Assembly: GCA_964597685.1 (NCBI GenBank)
Contig: CAZQZC010000066.1
Span: 1-14,178, forward strand
Origin: JBCBTJ01 sp964597685
GTDB lineage: Bacteria; Pseudomonadota; Alphaproteobacteria; Caulobacterales; Hyphomonadaceae
Direction of reading: 5' to 3'
Length of the DNA stretch: 14,178 nt
The notes under the pieces are model-generated. The model searched no databases and was not told the origin of the DNA. It was given only the letters and a program-made list of their open reading frames with translations. Made by a program: the position numbers and the translations under genes. Positions 8,011 to 13,996 of the stretch are shown here, in pieces; the first letter of the stretch is position 1, and every line of letters begins with the position of its first letter.

Positions 8011-9042
8011 CTATTCCGCTTGCGTGGCGGGACTGGTGTGAAGTCTGTCGAAAGACGCCCAAACTCCTTCCGACCCATGCCACTCGCCGCGGGTTGCGCC
8101 CTTCGAGTACTCTGTCGCACGCGCCTCAAAGAAATTGGCGTGCTCGACCCCGTTCAGGATCTCCGTCAGCCAAGGAAGCGGGTGTTTCTCGAAACCATAA
8201 ATCGGCTTGAGACCAAGCTGACCCATACGCCAATCAGCGATGTAGCGGATATAAGCCTTGATGTCGTCGGGCGTCATGCCCTCAACTTCGCCCGCCTCGA
8301 AGGCGAGATCGATGAATTTGTCTTCGAGCTTGATCACGGTCTGGCAGCAATCGGCGATATCGTCCTTGACGCCCGCCGTCAGCGCGCCGGTCTCTTCCGA
8401 AAACGTGTGGAACAGCTTGATCATGCCTTCGCAGTGCAGGCTCTCATCACGCACGGACCACGACACGATCTGCCCCATTCCCTTCATTTTATTGAAGCGT
8501 GGGAAATTCATCAGCATGGCGAAGCTGGCGAAAAGCTGAAGCCCCTCGGTGAAGCCGCCGAAGACAGCCATGGAGGTCAGGATGTCGCGATCGGTCTCGA
8601 CGCCGAATTTGCCGAGATAATCGTGTTTCGCGGCCATCTCTTCGTATTCCATGAAGGCGGAGAATTCCGCCTCCGGCATCCCGATCGTCTCCAGAAGCAG
8701 AGCGTAAGCCGCGATATGGATCGTCTCCATATTCGAGAACGCCGAGAGCATCATGCGCACTTCAACCGGTTTGAAGAGCGGCATGTAGCTCTCCATGTAA
8801 TTCGCACCGACTTCAACGTCGGATTGGGTGAAGAACCGGAAGATCTGGGTGAGCAGATTGCGCTCCTTGTCGGTCAACTTGACCGCCCAATCCTTGCAAT
8901 CTTCGCCCAGCGGAACCTCTTCCGGCATCCAATGGATCTGCTGCTGACGCTTCCAAAAATCATAAGCCCATGGATAACGAAACGGCTTATAAGCTCGGCT
9001 TGGAGCCATTAATCCCGATGCCAGCGCCAAACCGTCCGCCAT
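8011..9042 (-). CDS. nrdB: Class I ribonucleotide reductase, small (beta, R2) subunit
   Basis: Carries the diiron-tyrosyl radical cofactor that NrdA uses to reduce ribonucleotides to deoxyribonucleotides. With the start at 9042 it has 343 residues. Compared with E. coli NrdB, the iron ligands are Asp75, Glu106, His109, Glu166, Glu200 and His203, with the same internal spacings (31, 3, 34, 3). The radical tyrosine is Tyr113 (ETIHIAAY), four residues after the His as in E. coli. A radical-transfer tyrosine equivalent to Tyr356 is Tyr312, six residues after Glu306. No ATP-cone is present. The frame extends to a GTG at 9075, but that codon sits inside an NrdR box; the ATG at 9042 has GGGAG six bases upstream. 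A later ATG at 9009 is possible. It is separated from nrdA by another gene and has its own promoter. Confidence 0.95.
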   Translation of the reverse strand: MADGLALASGLMAPSRAYKPFRYPWAYDFWKRQQQIHWMPEEVPLGEDCKDWAVKLTDKERNLLTQIFRFFTQSDVEVGANYMESYMPLFKPVEVRMMLSAFSNMETIHIAAYALLLETIGMPEAEFSAFMEYEEMAAKHDYLGKFGVETDRDILTSMAVFGGFTEGLQLFASFAMLMNFPRFNKMKGMGQIVSWSVRDESLHCEGMIKLFHTFSEETGALTAGVKDDIADCCQTVIKLEDKFIDLAFEAGEVEGMTPDDIKAYIRYIADWRMGQLGLKPIYGFEKHPLPWLTEILNGVEHANFFEARATEYSKGATRGEWHGSEGVWASFDRLHTSPATQAE

Positions 9043-9048
9043 GTGTCG

Positions 9049-9053
9049 CTCCC
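9049..9053 (-). promoter_or_regulatory. Ribosome binding site of nrdB
   Basis: GGGAG on the minus strand, six bases before the ATG at 9042. It supports that start over the upstream GTG at 9075 and the downstream ATG at 9009, whose upstream sequence is a weaker GGGA. Confidence 0.6.
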
Positions 9054-9071
9054 GCGTAAACCCTGCTTCTA

Positions 9072-9087
9072 ACACTATATATTGTGC
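9072..9087. promoter_or_regulatory. NrdR box upstream of nrdB (strong, gene-proximal)
   Basis: ACACTATATATTGTGC matches the NrdR box consensus ACACWATATATWGTGT at 15 of 16 positions and is nearly palindromic. It lies 29 bases before the nrdB ATG. NrdR is the ATP-cone zinc-ribbon repressor of ribonucleotide reductase genes. The AT-rich core may overlap the promoter -10 region, which would fit repression. Confidence 0.88.
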
Positions 9088-9103
9088 AACGCTAAGATTG
9101 GTA

Positions 9104-9119
9104 GCGCAATATGGGGTTT
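9104..9119. promoter_or_regulatory. Degenerate second NrdR box upstream of nrdB
   Basis: GCGCAATATGGGGTTT matches the consensus at 10 of 16 positions, best in the left half (CxCAATAT). It lies exactly 32 bases from the strong box, the three-helical-turn spacing known for paired NrdR sites. On sequence alone it would not be called; the spacing is what supports it. Confidence 0.55.
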
Positions 9120-9185
9120 GCGGGCTGAGTCAATTTGTCCCCAACATTCATGCTGGCGACGTTATGAACCGGGCGGCGGCGCGCT

Positions 9186-10085
9186 TTAACGGCGGATCGT
9201 AAAACTCACGCCGCCAAAATCCTCGCCCTGACGAACGATTTGGGAATTGTCCTCATATCGGACTTCGCGCCGGATATAGCTTAGCGAGAATTGGCCGCCA
9301 AAGCGGTTGAATGCAAAGCCCGCCTGCATATCGCCGACTGAAACTTGATCGCGCAATCGCAAATCATCGATGGGGTTGAGATCGAACCCTGTCGATCCCG
9401 CGTCCCAAATCACGGCGTCGCCGTTCGAGCCGGCAAAGATGTACCAAGATTGAGACGCCGCAGACGTGCCGCGCTGATCAAAATCAGGCGCCAGGAGATT
9501 CTGGCCAACCCGGAATTCGTAACCGAAGCTGCGAACCTGGAGCTCGCCGTCGCGGCGATATCGTGCGCGCGGCGAGAACCCGATATCGAGATCGACGCCA
9601 ATGCCCTGACCGGAGGCGGCAAAGTCGACCACAGCTTCGAATTGGCGGGCATCGTCGAAACCGCGCCAGTAATCGTCGACGCTTAGGCGTCCGGTGAATG
9701 CGTTCAAGGTTGGATTGTTCGACCAATCGAGCGGGTCGAACGGGCCAAACCCAGCCCCGGCTGTCACGTCGACGCGAAGATTGTCGCGATTACCGGCTCC
9801 CGCCGTGACAGCGCCGGGCGAGGGCATCGGCATCGTCGGATAAGCGCCCTGAGAGAAGTTTGTCGAAACCCCCGCTGCGTTGGAGAACAGCCAGTCGCTG
9901 GTGGACGTCGCATCGTTTCCGATGCCTGGCGCGGCCAACTTCATCCCAGGCGTAAGGGCGACTTCGGCAGACGCCCCGGAAGGTGCGCCGGCGTATCGGC
10001 GAAGGGGCGAGGTTTCGCATGCCTGGCACAAAAGCACGCCTGCCAGCGGCGCAAGCCACGCGAGATGACGTCCTAATCCACCCAT
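9186..10085 (-). CDS. Secreted outer-membrane-type protein with an LpxR-like (DUF2219) C-terminal region
   Basis: A 299-residue exported protein. The N-terminal hydrophobic stretch (about 8-22) ends at QAC; Cys23 could be lipidated, but the lipobox (C-Q-A-C) is atypical, so plain signal-peptidase cleavage is also possible. The second half has alternating strands ending in FTIRR, as in outer-membrane barrels. SWYIFAGSNGDAV and VSVGDMQAGFAF resemble the YxFAGxxGxAV and VGDxQAG segments of the lipid A 3'-O-deacylase LpxR family. The mature protein contains no histidine, so LpxR chemistry, which needs a catalytic His, is not expected. The first part of the mature chain (about 24-110) is low-complexity, rich in Ala, Gly, Ser and Pro. 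GGGAG lies seven bases before the ATG. It sits between nrdA and nrdB with no evident link to them. The role is unknown; the family is a recalled similarity. Confidence 0.6.
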   Translation of the reverse strand: MGGLGRHLAWLAPLAGVLLCQACETSPLRRYAGAPSGASAEVALTPGMKLAAPGIGNDATSTSDWLFSNAAGVSTNFSQGAYPTMPMPSPGAVTAGAGNRDNLRVDVTAGAGFGPFDPLDWSNNPTLNAFTGRLSVDDYWRGFDDARQFEAVVDFAASGQGIGVDLDIGFSPRARYRRDGELQVRSFGYEFRVGQNLLAPDFDQRGTSAASQSWYIFAGSNGDAVIWDAGSTGFDLNPIDDLRLRDQVSVGDMQAGFAFNRFGGQFSLSYIRREVRYEDNSQIVRQGEDFGGVSFTIRR

Positions 10086-10154
10086 GGACCGACTCCCGGA
10101 ACGTGCAAGGATTCAGCCCGAAGCGGCTTAAGATCGGATAAATCTGCTCGGTGA

Positions 10155-10244
10155 AGATTTCGCTTGCGGAGATGTTGGCGTTAACGAAGTTCTGCCGTCA
10201 GACACGGCGAAATCTGTTCAAACCTGTGGCGAAATCTGGATTTC
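10155..10244. repeat. Three copies of GCGAAATCT plus a palindrome upstream of the LpxR-like gene
   Basis: GCGAAATCT occurs directly at 10207-10215 and 10229-10237 (22 bases apart, about two helical turns; both extend to GGCGAAATCTG) and inverted at 10155-10163. The last copy overlaps the palindrome GAAATC-TG-GATTTC at 10231-10244. All lie between the nrdA terminator and the start of the 9186-10085 gene, where an operator for that gene would be expected. I do not recognise the regulator. Confidence 0.5.
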
Positions 10245-10247
10245 AGC

Positions 10248-10273
10248 AAAAACGGCGGACCAGATGGCCCGCC
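10248..10273 (-). terminator. Rho-independent terminator of nrdA
   Basis: On the minus strand GGCGGGCC-ATCT-GGTCCGCC forms an eight-pair stem (one G-T wobble) with a four-base loop, followed by GTTTTT. It begins 28 bases after the nrdA stop. It should end the nrdA transcript before the next gene and so separates nrdA from nrdB transcriptionally. Confidence 0.82.
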
Positions 10274-10301
10274 GCGCGTTCTTAACCTTGATTCATTTAT
10301 C

Positions 10302-12158
10302 TTATTGGCAAGCGAGGCATTCTTCGTAATCGGTCTTCGGCGCTTCGAGCTCGCTGACTTCAGATTTTTCTGATCCGGCGAAGGCTGCCCGCTGCACCGA
10401 CTTCGACCGGCAATAGTAAAGCGACTTCACGCCCTTTTCCCACGCCGTCCAGTGCAGCATGTGCAGGTCCCACTTATCGATGTCGCCTGGCAAGAACACA
10501 TTCAACGATTGCGACTGGCAAATAAATGGCGTCCTGTCAGCGGCCAGCTCGACGATCCATCGCTGATCGATCTCAAACGCGGTGCGGAAGACGGCTTTCT
10601 CGTCGTCAGACAACGCATCGAGGTGTTGTACCGAGCCTTCCTGCTCCAGGATTGACGTCCAAATCTCCGGCGTATTGAGCCCCTTATCCTCCAGCAACGC
10701 TTCGAGATGGCGGTTCTTCACGGTGAAGGAGCCCGAAAGCGTCTTATGTGTGTAGACGTTGGCCGGGATCGGTTCGATGCCAGCGCTCGTTCCGCCGCAG
10801 ATGATTGAGATCGAGGCCGTCGGCGCTATGGCGAGCTTGTGGGAGAAGCGCGCCATGACGCCCTGTTCCGCAGCGTCGTCGCAGGGGCCCCGTTCCTTCG
10901 CAAGCTTTACGGACGCCGCATCGGCGCCGCGGCGAATATGCTTGAACATGGCCATGTTCCAGGCCTTCGCGGCCGCGCTTTCCATGGGCGCGCCTTGGGC
11001 TTGCAGGAAGGAGTGAAAGCCCATGAGCCCTAGACCCACCGACCGCTCGCGCCTCGCGGAATAAACGGCGCGAGCCATCTCGTCGGGCGCCCGGTCGATG
11101 AAATCCGTCAAGACGTTGTCGAGGAAGCGGAAAATATCCTCCAGGAAATTCTCGTCCTGCTTCCACTCGAGAAACTTCTCGGCGTTTAGCGACGACAGAC
11201 AGCACACCGCCGTCCGATCGTTTCCGAGGTGGTCGACACCGGTCGGCAACGTAATTTCCGAACACAAATTCGACTGCGTGACTTTGAGTCCCGTCTTACG
11301 CTGGTGCGCAGGCATGGCGTTGTTCACCGTATCGGTGAAAAGCAGATACGGCTCGCCGGTTTGAATGCGAAGCTCCAAGATCTTCTGCCACAGCTTGCGG
11401 GCGTTCGTCGTGCGCAAAACCTCGCCCGTCTTCGGACTGCGCAGACCGAACTCAACGTCGTCGCGGACGGCCTCCATGAATTCGTCTGTGATATTGATCC
11501 CGTGGTGAAGGTTCAGGCTCTTCCGGTTAAAGTCGCCAGACGCCTTCCGGATCTCCAGGAATTCTTCGATTTCCGGGTGGTGGATATCGAGATAGCAAGC
11601 GGCCGAGCCGCGTCGAAGCGAGCCTTGGGAGATCGCCAGGGTGAGGCTGTCCATGACGCGGATAAAAGGAATAATGCCAGACGTCTGCCCGTTCTGGCCG
11701 ACTTTCTCGCCGATGGAGCGGACATTGCCCCAATAGGTGCCGATGCCGCCGCCGTTCGAGGCGAGCCAGACATTCTCGTTCCAGGTCTCGACGATATCGT
11801 CCAGCGAATCGCCGACCTGGTTGAGAAAGCAGGAGATCGGCAAGCCGCGGTCCGCCCCGCCGTTCGACAGCACGGGCGTCGCCGGCATGAACCAAAGCTT
11901 CGACATATAGTCGTAGAGCCGTTGGGCGTGGTCGGGGTCGTCGGCGTACGCCGTGGAGACCCGGGCGAACATGGTCTGAAAGGTCTCGCCTTGCAGAAGA
12001 TATCGGTCCTGCAGGGTGACTTTGCCGAACTCGGTCAAGAGGGCGTCGCGCGAGGGATCGATCTCAACCCCCTTCACAACGCTCAGCTCAGCCGCCTTCG
12101 GCTTCCCCCGGCGAACCATCGCTTCTTTCGTCACGCTCACAGCTTCAGACGCAGACAT
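10302..12158 (-). CDS. nrdA: Class I ribonucleotide reductase, large (alpha, R1) subunit
   Basis: Reduces ribonucleoside diphosphates to deoxyribonucleotides using the radical supplied by NrdB. The 618 residues carry all core catalytic features (E. coli equivalents in brackets): redox cysteines Cys110 (C225) and Cys319 (C462), the thiyl-radical Cys299 with Asn297 and Glu301 in NLCSE (N437, C439, E441), the Tyr581-Tyr582 radical pair (Y730, Y731), and a C-terminal thioredoxin-exchanging pair Cys614/Cys617 in ECLACQ. E. coli NrdA has 761 residues; the missing part is chiefly the N-terminal ATP-cone, so dATP shut-off at that site is absent. Cys320 is an extra cysteine next to Cys319. The frame extends 15 codons further, but the ATG at 12158 has GAGG seven bases before it. 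It has its own NrdR boxes and terminator. Confidence 0.97.
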   Translation of the reverse strand: MSASEAVSVTKEAMVRRGKPKAAELSVVKGVEIDPSRDALLTEFGKVTLQDRYLLQGETFQTMFARVSTAYADDPDHAQRLYDYMSKLWFMPATPVLSNGGADRGLPISCFLNQVGDSLDDIVETWNENVWLASNGGGIGTYWGNVRSIGEKVGQNGQTSGIIPFIRVMDSLTLAISQGSLRRGSAACYLDIHHPEIEEFLEIRKASGDFNRKSLNLHHGINITDEFMEAVRDDVEFGLRSPKTGEVLRTTNARKLWQKILELRIQTGEPYLLFTDTVNNAMPAHQRKTGLKVTQSNLCSEITLPTGVDHLGNDRTAVCCLSSLNAEKFLEWKQDENFLEDIFRFLDNVLTDFIDRAPDEMARAVYSARRERSVGLGLMGFHSFLQAQGAPMESAAAKAWNMAMFKHIRRGADAASVKLAKERGPCDDAAEQGVMARFSHKLAIAPTASISIICGGTSAGIEPIPANVYTHKTLSGSFTVKNRHLEALLEDKGLNTPEIWTSILEQEGSVQHLDALSDDEKAVFRTAFEIDQRWIVELAADRTPFICQSQSLNVFLPGDIDKWDLHMLHWTAWEKGVKSLYYCRSKSVQRAAFAGSEKSEVSELEAPKTDYEECLACQ

Positions 12159-12206
12159 TTTCAAGCCTCGATTCCTAGAAACACATATAGGGACCGACCC
12201 CATGTG

Positions 12207-12222
12207 CCGCCATATGCAGCGC
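12207..12222. promoter_or_regulatory. Degenerate second NrdR box upstream of nrdA
   Basis: CCGCCATATGCAGCGC matches the NrdR consensus at only 9 of 16 positions, keeping the ATAT core. It is called because it lies 31 bases from the strong box at 12238-12253, the spacing expected of paired NrdR sites. On sequence alone it would not stand out. Confidence 0.4.
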
Positions 12223-12237
12223 CCCTCGTCGATCCTG

Positions 12238-12253
12238 ACACAAGATATAGTGG
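12238..12253. promoter_or_regulatory. NrdR box upstream of nrdA (strong)
   Basis: ACACAAGATATAGTGG matches ACACWATATATWGTGT at 14 of 16 positions. It lies 79 bases before the nrdA ATG, in the 161-base gap between nrdA and the serine hydrolase gene. Together with the nrdB site it indicates that both genes belong to one NrdR regulon although they are not in one operon. Confidence 0.85.
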
Positions 12254-12319
12254 TCGGATGGTTAAAGGAACGTCAACGGGATTTTTCGTCCGTGGGCCGC
12301 CTTCCTTGGGGAGAGAGGG

Positions 12320-13549
12320 CTATTGTTCAATGGCCGCCGCAGGCGCGGGGTCCGCATCGGCGACGTCGAGGAGGGCGCCGCCTGGGTCCTCGATCACAAT
12401 ATCTGGGAAGAGCCGCGCGATTTCCTGATTCCATTCATAGAGCGCGCCCCAATTCTTCCCGCTGTTCGGCATGAGGCCGAGTCGCACAATGACGAGGTCT
12501 TTCGACGGAACGACCCAAATCGTCTGGCCCTCATTGCCGCCTGCGTGGAACGCGTCGCACGGACAGGTAAGGGCCGCCTGGCTATGGCTGCGCTCGACAT
12601 CCTCGGGCGGCGTAATCCACCAGCCCGCGCCGTAGACATTGGCGTTCTCGCCCGGCGTCTCCGTGCGGGCAAAGTCGACCCAGCCTTCGGGCAGCAGCCG
12701 TTCGCCCTCCCAAACCCCGTCGCGGAGATAAAGGTAGCCGAACTTGGCGAAGTCCCGCGGCGAGGCCCAGACATAGGAGCCGCCCAGGAACGTGCCCGCA
12801 GGATCGAACTCGATGACGTGGTCCATGCCGATCGGGCCGAACAGGTTCTCGTCGGTCCAGCTCGCCGTCGTCCTCGGATCCGCGCCCAGCCACACGTCGG
12901 ACTGCAGCGCCCGCGCGACCAAGTGGATTCCGCCTGTTGAATAGTTCCAGACCGTTCCGGGCGCGTGGAGCGGCGGACGCTCGGCCATAAAGGCGGCGAC
13001 GTCGAAGCGGCCCGGGCCGAACATCATCTGGACGACGTCATTGGTCACAAGATCCGTCGCGCCGATCTCGGTATAGTCGAGCCCGTCGGTCATGTTCAGC
13101 CATTGCCGCCAGGTGATCGCCGCGCGCGGGTCGTCCTGCGGCCAGGGCGACGGCATCGGCGCGTCGATCGAACCGATCAGGCCGAGCGCCGCCGCCCGGC
13201 CGACCAGCGCTTGGGTCACCGATTTCGCCATGGACCAGGAAACCTGCTTCGTCTCCGGGCCGAAGCCCTCGCCGTACGCCTCGCGCACCAGGCGGCCGCG
13301 ATGGATGATCACCATGCCCCGGGTCTCGCCCATCACATCGCCCACGCCGCGGGCCATCGTCTCTTCGATCACCGCGTCCAGCGCGCCGGCGTCGACGCCG
13401 TCCTCGAGCGCTGCGGTCTCCCAAGCCTCCGTCGGCCAGGCGAGCCCCTCGGGCTGGGGCGGCAGGGGGTGGAGCGCTTGCGCCGCGGCCGAGCCGGCGA
13501 GCGCGATCGCCGCAACCACGCCCCTCGGCAGTTTGGTCTTGATCGCCAT
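12320..13549 (-). CDS. Exported serine hydrolase, class C beta-lactamase fold (6-aminohexanoate-dimer-hydrolase/EstB-like)
   Basis: A 409-residue secreted or periplasmic hydrolase of the beta-lactamase class C family (COG1680), probably an esterase, amidase or peptidase rather than a resistance enzyme. The signal peptide spans about residues 1-26, with a possible cut after AQA. The nucleophile motif is SMAK (Ser106, Lys109), the Tyr motif is YST in WNYSTGG (Tyr203; YSN in classical enzymes), and HAGG (335-338) stands in for the KTG box. Other family segments are GMVIIHRGRLVREAYGEGF (78-96) and DFAKFGYLYLRDGVWEGERL (267-286). AGGAGGG lies seven bases before the ATG, giving a sure start. It is divergent from a small protein resembling the N-terminal region usually fused to this group. 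The substrate is unknown. Confidence 0.88.
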   Translation of the reverse strand: MAIKTKLPRGVVAAIALAGSAAAQALHPLPPQPEGLAWPTEAWETAALEDGVDAGALDAVIEETMARGVGDVMGETRGMVIIHRGRLVREAYGEGFGPETKQVSWSMAKSVTQALVGRAAALGLIGSIDAPMPSPWPQDDPRAAITWRQWLNMTDGLDYTEIGATDLVTNDVVQMMFGPGRFDVAAFMAERPPLHAPGTVWNYSTGGIHLVARALQSDVWLGADPRTTASWTDENLFGPIGMDHVIEFDPAGTFLGGSYVWASPRDFAKFGYLYLRDGVWEGERLLPEGWVDFARTETPGENANVYGAGWWITPPEDVERSHSQAALTCPCDAFHAGGNEGQTIWVVPSKDLVIVRLGLMPNSGKNWGALYEWNQEIARLFPDIVIEDPGGALLDVADADPAPAAAIEQ

Positions 13550-13602
13550 GGCGCAGCCCTCCTACGGTTGATCTTGGATCAGCATAGGGGCGCGCGCTCG
13601 CG
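13550..13602. promoter_or_regulatory. Divergent promoter region with a 13-base palindrome
   Basis: These 53 bases must hold promoters for both the serine hydrolase and the small membrane protein. They contain a perfect inverted repeat TGATC-TTG-GATCA at 13569-13581, well placed for an operator acting on both genes. The hydrolase Shine-Dalgarno AGGAGGG occupies 13557-13563; AGGGG at 13586-13590 is a poorly spaced candidate for the rightward gene. Confidence 0.45.
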
Positions 13603-13911
13603 ATGGCCAAAACGTTTTTGATCGGGCTCGCCCTTGTCGCCGCCCTGGCGGCCGGCGGCTGGCGGTTTTGGATGAAGGACCAGGTGGCGTACGCCCGCGT
13701 CGCCACCGCCTACGGCGCGAAACAGGTCTGCTCCTGCCGCTTCATCAGTGCGCGGGAGATCGATAGCTGCCTTGGCGATTTCACCCAAGATATCAGCCTT
13801 GTCTCATTCTCCGAAGAGGGCCAGGAGATCACCGCTTCGGTGCTTGGCGGCCTCGTTCGCGCGACCGCCGCCTATGAAGACGGCCTCGGCTGCGCGCTCG
13901 CCGCGCCTTGA
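13603..13911 (+). CDS. Small membrane-anchored protein, like the detached N-terminal region of a serine hydrolase
   Basis: A 102-residue protein with one N-terminal membrane helix or uncleaved signal (about 5-24) and a short outside domain with four cysteines (Cys43, Cys45, Cys56, Cys97). From memory, the segments YARVATAYGAKQVCSCRFIS (30-49), ITASVLGGLVRATAAYEDGLGCAL (76-99) and a weak central region match the N-terminal part of COG1680 serine hydrolases, where AAYxAKxLCSGVFVSGR and VTASLLGLxRRTAVYREGLGC precede a Pro-rich linker and the catalytic domain. This protein stops right after GLGCAL, and the divergent hydrolase begins with PLPPQPEGLAWP, the usual linker. The two may therefore be halves of one ancestral protein. 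Its function is unknown; it could help fold, anchor or regulate the hydrolase. The ribosome binding site is weak. Confidence 0.75.
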   Translation: MAKTFLIGLALVAALAAGGWRFWMKDQVAYARVATAYGAKQVCSCRFISAREIDSCLGDFTQDISLVSFSEEGQEITASVLGGLVRATAAYEDGLGCALAAP

Positions 13912-13996
13912 CGCGATCGACGCCGGCTTTACGAGCGCGCCCGCGATCGCCACATTAGCGCTTTCGGCGGCGGGCGGACCGAAGGAAGCCTAACCT

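Noticed and set aside
8020..9012. 330-codon plus-strand open frame opposite nrdB
   Set aside because: The opposite strand encodes a fully conserved NrdB. The plus-strand translation is Arg/His/Leu-rich with no recognisable domain, as expected of GC-rich antisense frames.
9043..9075. GTG start for nrdB at 9075
   Set aside because: The codon is inside the NrdR box and the added residues match no NrdB N-terminus; the ATG at 9042 has GGGAG at good spacing.
9186..10085. Annotation as lipid A 3'-O-deacylase (lpxR)
   Set aside because: The mature protein has no histidine and the similarity covers only the C-terminal part, so no enzyme name or gene symbol was given.
12177..12192. Additional NrdR box near AACACATATAGGG
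   Set aside because: The ACAC and ATAT parts are one base out of register with the consensus and the right half is missing.
11229..12428. 399-codon plus-strand open frame opposite nrdA
   Set aside because: Antisense shadow of nrdA: Arg/Val/Asp-rich, no domain, and it runs across the nrdA promoter and NrdR boxes.
12320..13549. Annotation as an AmpC beta-lactamase resistance gene
   Set aside because: The Tyr motif is YST rather than YxN and the third box is HAGG rather than KTG, which fits the esterase/amidase branch of the family.
13038..13706. 222-codon minus-strand frame overlapping the serine hydrolase and small-protein genes
   Set aside because: It overlaps two better-supported genes and is Arg/Gly-rich with no motif.
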